Source: Devosia sp. XK-2 (GTDB lineage: Bacteria; Pseudomonadota; Alphaproteobacteria; Rhizobiales; Devosiaceae). Taken from it: a stretch of 64,000 bases of DNA. Shown here piece by piece: positions 62,116 through 64,000 of this stretch. Made by a program: the position numbers and the translations under genes. The stretch spans positions 702,501 to 766,500 of the forward strand of contig NZ_CP146608.1 of NCBI RefSeq assembly GCF_037113415.1, in the 5' to 3' direction. Below the pieces are notes generated by a model, which saw nothing but the letters and a program-made list of their open reading frames with translations, made no database searches and was not told where the DNA came from. Numbering within the stretch: the first letter of the stretch is position 1; each line of letters begins with the position of its first letter.

Positions 62116-62910
62116 TTGCCTACGCTCACCTCGAAGGACGGCACCACTATCGGCTATGAAGCCAAAGGCCGCGGACCGGTTATCATCATGGTAGCCGGCG
62201 CTACCCAATATCGCGCTGTTGACCAGACGACGCCCAAACTGATCGACCGGCTGTCGGCACAGTTTACCGTGGTCAATTTCGACCGTCGTGGCCGCGGCGA
62301 ATCCACCGATACCGCACCCTATGCGGTCGCCCGGGAAATCGAGGACATCGGGGCCCTGATCGACGCCTTTGGCGGTCGCGCCCATCTCTATGGCATGTCG
62401 TCCGGAGCGGTGCTGGCGCTCGAGGCAGGGGTCGCCCTGCCCGGCAAGGTGGCCTCGGTGCTGCTCTACGAGCCGCCTATCGATGTGGGACAGTCTTCGG
62501 CAGACGCCTGGAGGCGGCATGCCGAAATGGTGGCGTTGGCCGAGCACGGAGAGACCGAGGAGATGATGAGCCGGTTCATGAGCGCATTCATGCCGCCCGA
62601 GCACCTTGCAGGCTTCAAGCAATCGCCCGCCTGGCCGGCCTTTGCCGCGGTGGGCGGAACCATCGAACACGATTATCGGGTCATGGCCGAGGCCATTGAC
62701 GGGGACCGACAGCCGGCTCGCTGGCAGAATATCGCCGTGCCCGTCCTGGTGGTGAATGGCGACAGCAGTTTTCCCTTCATCGAAGCCGGAGCGGCGTGGA
62801 CGGCGGCCGGCGTGCCGGGGGCGGAGCGGCGCATATTGGCGGGGCAGGGGCACGATGTCAGCGTCGACGCAATCGCCCCTGTCATGGCCGAATTTTTTGG
62901 CGCGCATTGA
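62116..62910 (+). CDS. Alpha/beta hydrolase
   Basis: A 264-residue alpha/beta-fold hydrolase. Motifs: VVNFDRRGRGES (the RRGRG before the elbow), nucleophile GMSSGAVL, and the terminal GQGHDVS histidine. It has no signal peptide. The TTG at 62116 is chosen because AGGAG is 9 bp upstream; a TTG three codons earlier abuts the AGGAG. It lies between dciA and mutY, interrupting a cluster that is contiguous in many relatives. Substrate unknown. Confidence 0.8.
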   Translation: MPTLTSKDGTTIGYEAKGRGPVIIMVAGATQYRAVDQTTPKLIDRLSAQFTVVNFDRRGRGESTDTAPYAVAREIEDIGALIDAFGGRAHLYGMSSGAVLALEAGVALPGKVASVLLYEPPIDVGQSSADAWRRHAEMVALAEHGETEEMMSRFMSAFMPPEHLAGFKQSPAWPAFAAVGGTIEHDYRVMAEAIDGDRQPARWQNIAVPVLVVNGDSSFPFIEAGAAWTAAGVPGAERRILAGQGHDVSVDAIAPVMAEFFGAH

Positions 62911-62935
62911 TCGCCTGGAGACGGTATGACGGGCC

Positions 62936-63991
62936 ATGCCCCTCGCCAATCCCCATCCCATCGATTCCGCGGCCGTCCTTGCCTGGTATGACAATCATGC
63001 CCGCGACCTGCCCTGGCGGGTGCCGCCGCAGGACAGGCAGGCCGGCATCCGCCCCGATCCCTATCGCGTCTGGCTGAGCGAGGTCATGCTGCAGCAGACG
63101 ACGGTGGCGGCGGTGAAGGCTTATTTCCACAGATTCACCACGCTCTGGCCCAGGGTCCAGGACCTGGCGGCCGCACCACTCGACAGCGTGCTGCGCGAAT
63201 GGGCGGGGCTCGGCTATTATGCCAGGGCGCGAAACCTGCATGCCTGCGCCCAGGCGGTGGTGGACGAGCATGGCGGCATTTTCCCCGATAGCGCCGCTGG
63301 ATTGCAGAGCCTGCCCGGCATCGGCGCCTATACCAGTGCCGCCATTGCCGCGATCTGCTTCGACGAACGCGTTGCCGTGCTCGATGGCAATCTCGACCGG
63401 GTGCTGGCGCGCTATCATGCGCTGGGCGTACCGGTGCGCGAGGCCAAGGACGCATTGCGCGGCGCCCTGCAGATTGCCGTGCCTGAACGGGCGGGCGATT
63501 TTGCCCAGGCCATGATGGATCTGGGCGCCACCATTTGCGCGCCGCGCGCCGCCCTGTGCCTGGTGTGCCCGTTGCATGATGGCTGCGAAGCGCGGCGGGA
63601 GGGGGAACCGACGCGCTATCCGATCAAGCCGGTCAAGGCCGAGCGGCCGGTGCGCAAGGGCCACGCCTTCGTCATGCGCGATGCGGGCGGAGATGTTTAT
63701 TTGCAGTCAAGGCCGGGCAAGGGCCTGCTCGCTGGCATGACGGAAGTGCCGACTTCGGACTGGGGCGATGAACCGGGCGAGCCGGTCTTTCCCGCCAAAG
63801 GGGATTGGCGGCGCCATGGCCAGGTCGTCCATGTCTTCACCCATTTCCGGCTGGAGCTGGAGGTATGGACGGCCGAAGTGGCACCGGCTGGACTGGACAA
63901 TGGCTGGTGGGCAGCGCCCGGGGCGCTTGAGGGGGAAGCGCTGCCCACGCTGTTCAGGAAGGTCTTGGCGGAGGTTGGGCTAGGAGGGTGA
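62936..63991 (+). CDS. mutY: A/G-specific adenine glycosylase
   Basis: Removes adenine mispaired with 8-oxoguanine. HhH-GPD fold with LQQTTVAAVKAYFHRF near residue 50, the helix-hairpin-helix LPGIGAYTSAAI, and the catalytic Asp in VAVLDGNLDRVLAR. The [4Fe-4S] motif is CAPRAALCLVCPLHDGC (C-x6-C-x2-C-x5-C), and the C-terminal NUDIX-like domain recognises oxoG. The ATG is 25 bp after the hydrolase stop. The length of 351 is normal. Confidence 0.97.
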   Translation: MPLANPHPIDSAAVLAWYDNHARDLPWRVPPQDRQAGIRPDPYRVWLSEVMLQQTTVAAVKAYFHRFTTLWPRVQDLAAAPLDSVLREWAGLGYYARARNLHACAQAVVDEHGGIFPDSAAGLQSLPGIGAYTSAAIAAICFDERVAVLDGNLDRVLARYHALGVPVREAKDALRGALQIAVPERAGDFAQAMMDLGATICAPRAALCLVCPLHDGCEARREGEPTRYPIKPVKAERPVRKGHAFVMRDAGGDVYLQSRPGKGLLAGMTEVPTSDWGDEPGEPVFPAKGDWRRHGQVVHVFTHFRLELEVWTAEVAPAGLDNGWWAAPGALEGEALPTLFRKVLAEVGLGG

Positions 63992-64000
63992 TCCCTCTAG

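Noticed and set aside
1..64000. CRISPR arrays, tRNA or rRNA genes, prophage or insertion sequences
   Set aside because: No regularly spaced repeats, no tRNA- or rRNA-like segments and no transposase or integrase genes were recognised; repeats seen are short palindromes between genes.

Overview
The window is a dense, GC-rich stretch of bacterial chromosome. It most resembles a member of the Hyphomicrobiales (Rhizobiales), probably Devosia or a close relative. The grounds are the ctaC-ctaD-ctaB-ctaG-ctaE-DUF983-SURF1-thrC-M16 order, the split ATP synthase F0 operon with b and b' subunits, the smc-dsbA-dciA-mutY block, the cysQ-DUF4170-DUF2093-xseA block, and several small families largely confined to alphaproteobacteria. 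The genus is an inference from gene content and order. No rRNA, tRNA, insertion sequence, prophage or CRISPR array was seen. Most of the window is ordinary core genome with small accessory pockets.

Layout. 1-983: end of a cobalamin locus (cobD 3' end facing cobU/cobP). 1264-6430: an Entner-Doudoroff operon, BadF-type sugar kinase, zwf, pgl, edd. 6423-8715: two divergent citrate-synthase-like genes, one with an N-terminal DNA-binding domain, sharing a spacer with a 20-bp perfect palindrome. 8739-18601: mutL, a low-GC orphan gene, an Abhydrolase_9 membrane protein, an EamA exporter, tadA, a membrane protein/XRE pair, an MDR oxidoreductase, an exported hydrolase and a patatin. 18744-29112: purD, gshA, rsmE, ubiA, a conserved hypothetical, then cysQ-DUF4170 facing an LpxB-related gene-DUF2093-xseA. 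29209-31522: LysR, a DUF1127-like protein followed by a structured possible RNA, PilZ and IalB.

31852-41694: the aa3 cytochrome oxidase operon and its assembly genes (ctaC, D, B, small membrane protein, G, E, DUF983, surf1), then thrC, an M16 peptidase and a GNAT. 41876-48519: a PAS-GGDEF-EAL membrane protein with a degenerate cyclase motif, yqgE, a DsbD-alpha-like protein, peroxiredoxin, a lipoprotein and a methyltransferase. 48606-53790: the glycine cleavage operon under a tandem glycine riboswitch, order gcvT, gcvH, gcvPA, a small unknown gene, gcvPB. 53922-56809: the F0 ATP synthase operon atpI-B-E-F'-F with a consensus promoter and a strong terminator. 56948-63991: smc, a DsbA-like protein with a repetitive C-terminal tail, dciA, an alpha/beta hydrolase and mutY.

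The central theme is carbon and energy metabolism: glucose to 6-phosphogluconate and KDPG, glycine to C1 units, and respiration to ATP. The points most worth a second look are the DNA-binding citrate-synthase homologue with its palindrome and divergent paralogue, the BadF kinase as a possible hexokinase of the Entner-Doudoroff operon, the LpxB-related gene where waaA/lpxK would be expected, the small gene embedded in the gcv operon, the possible RNA downstream of the DUF1127 gene, and a family of compound palindromic repeats. I found no convincing new defence or mobile system.
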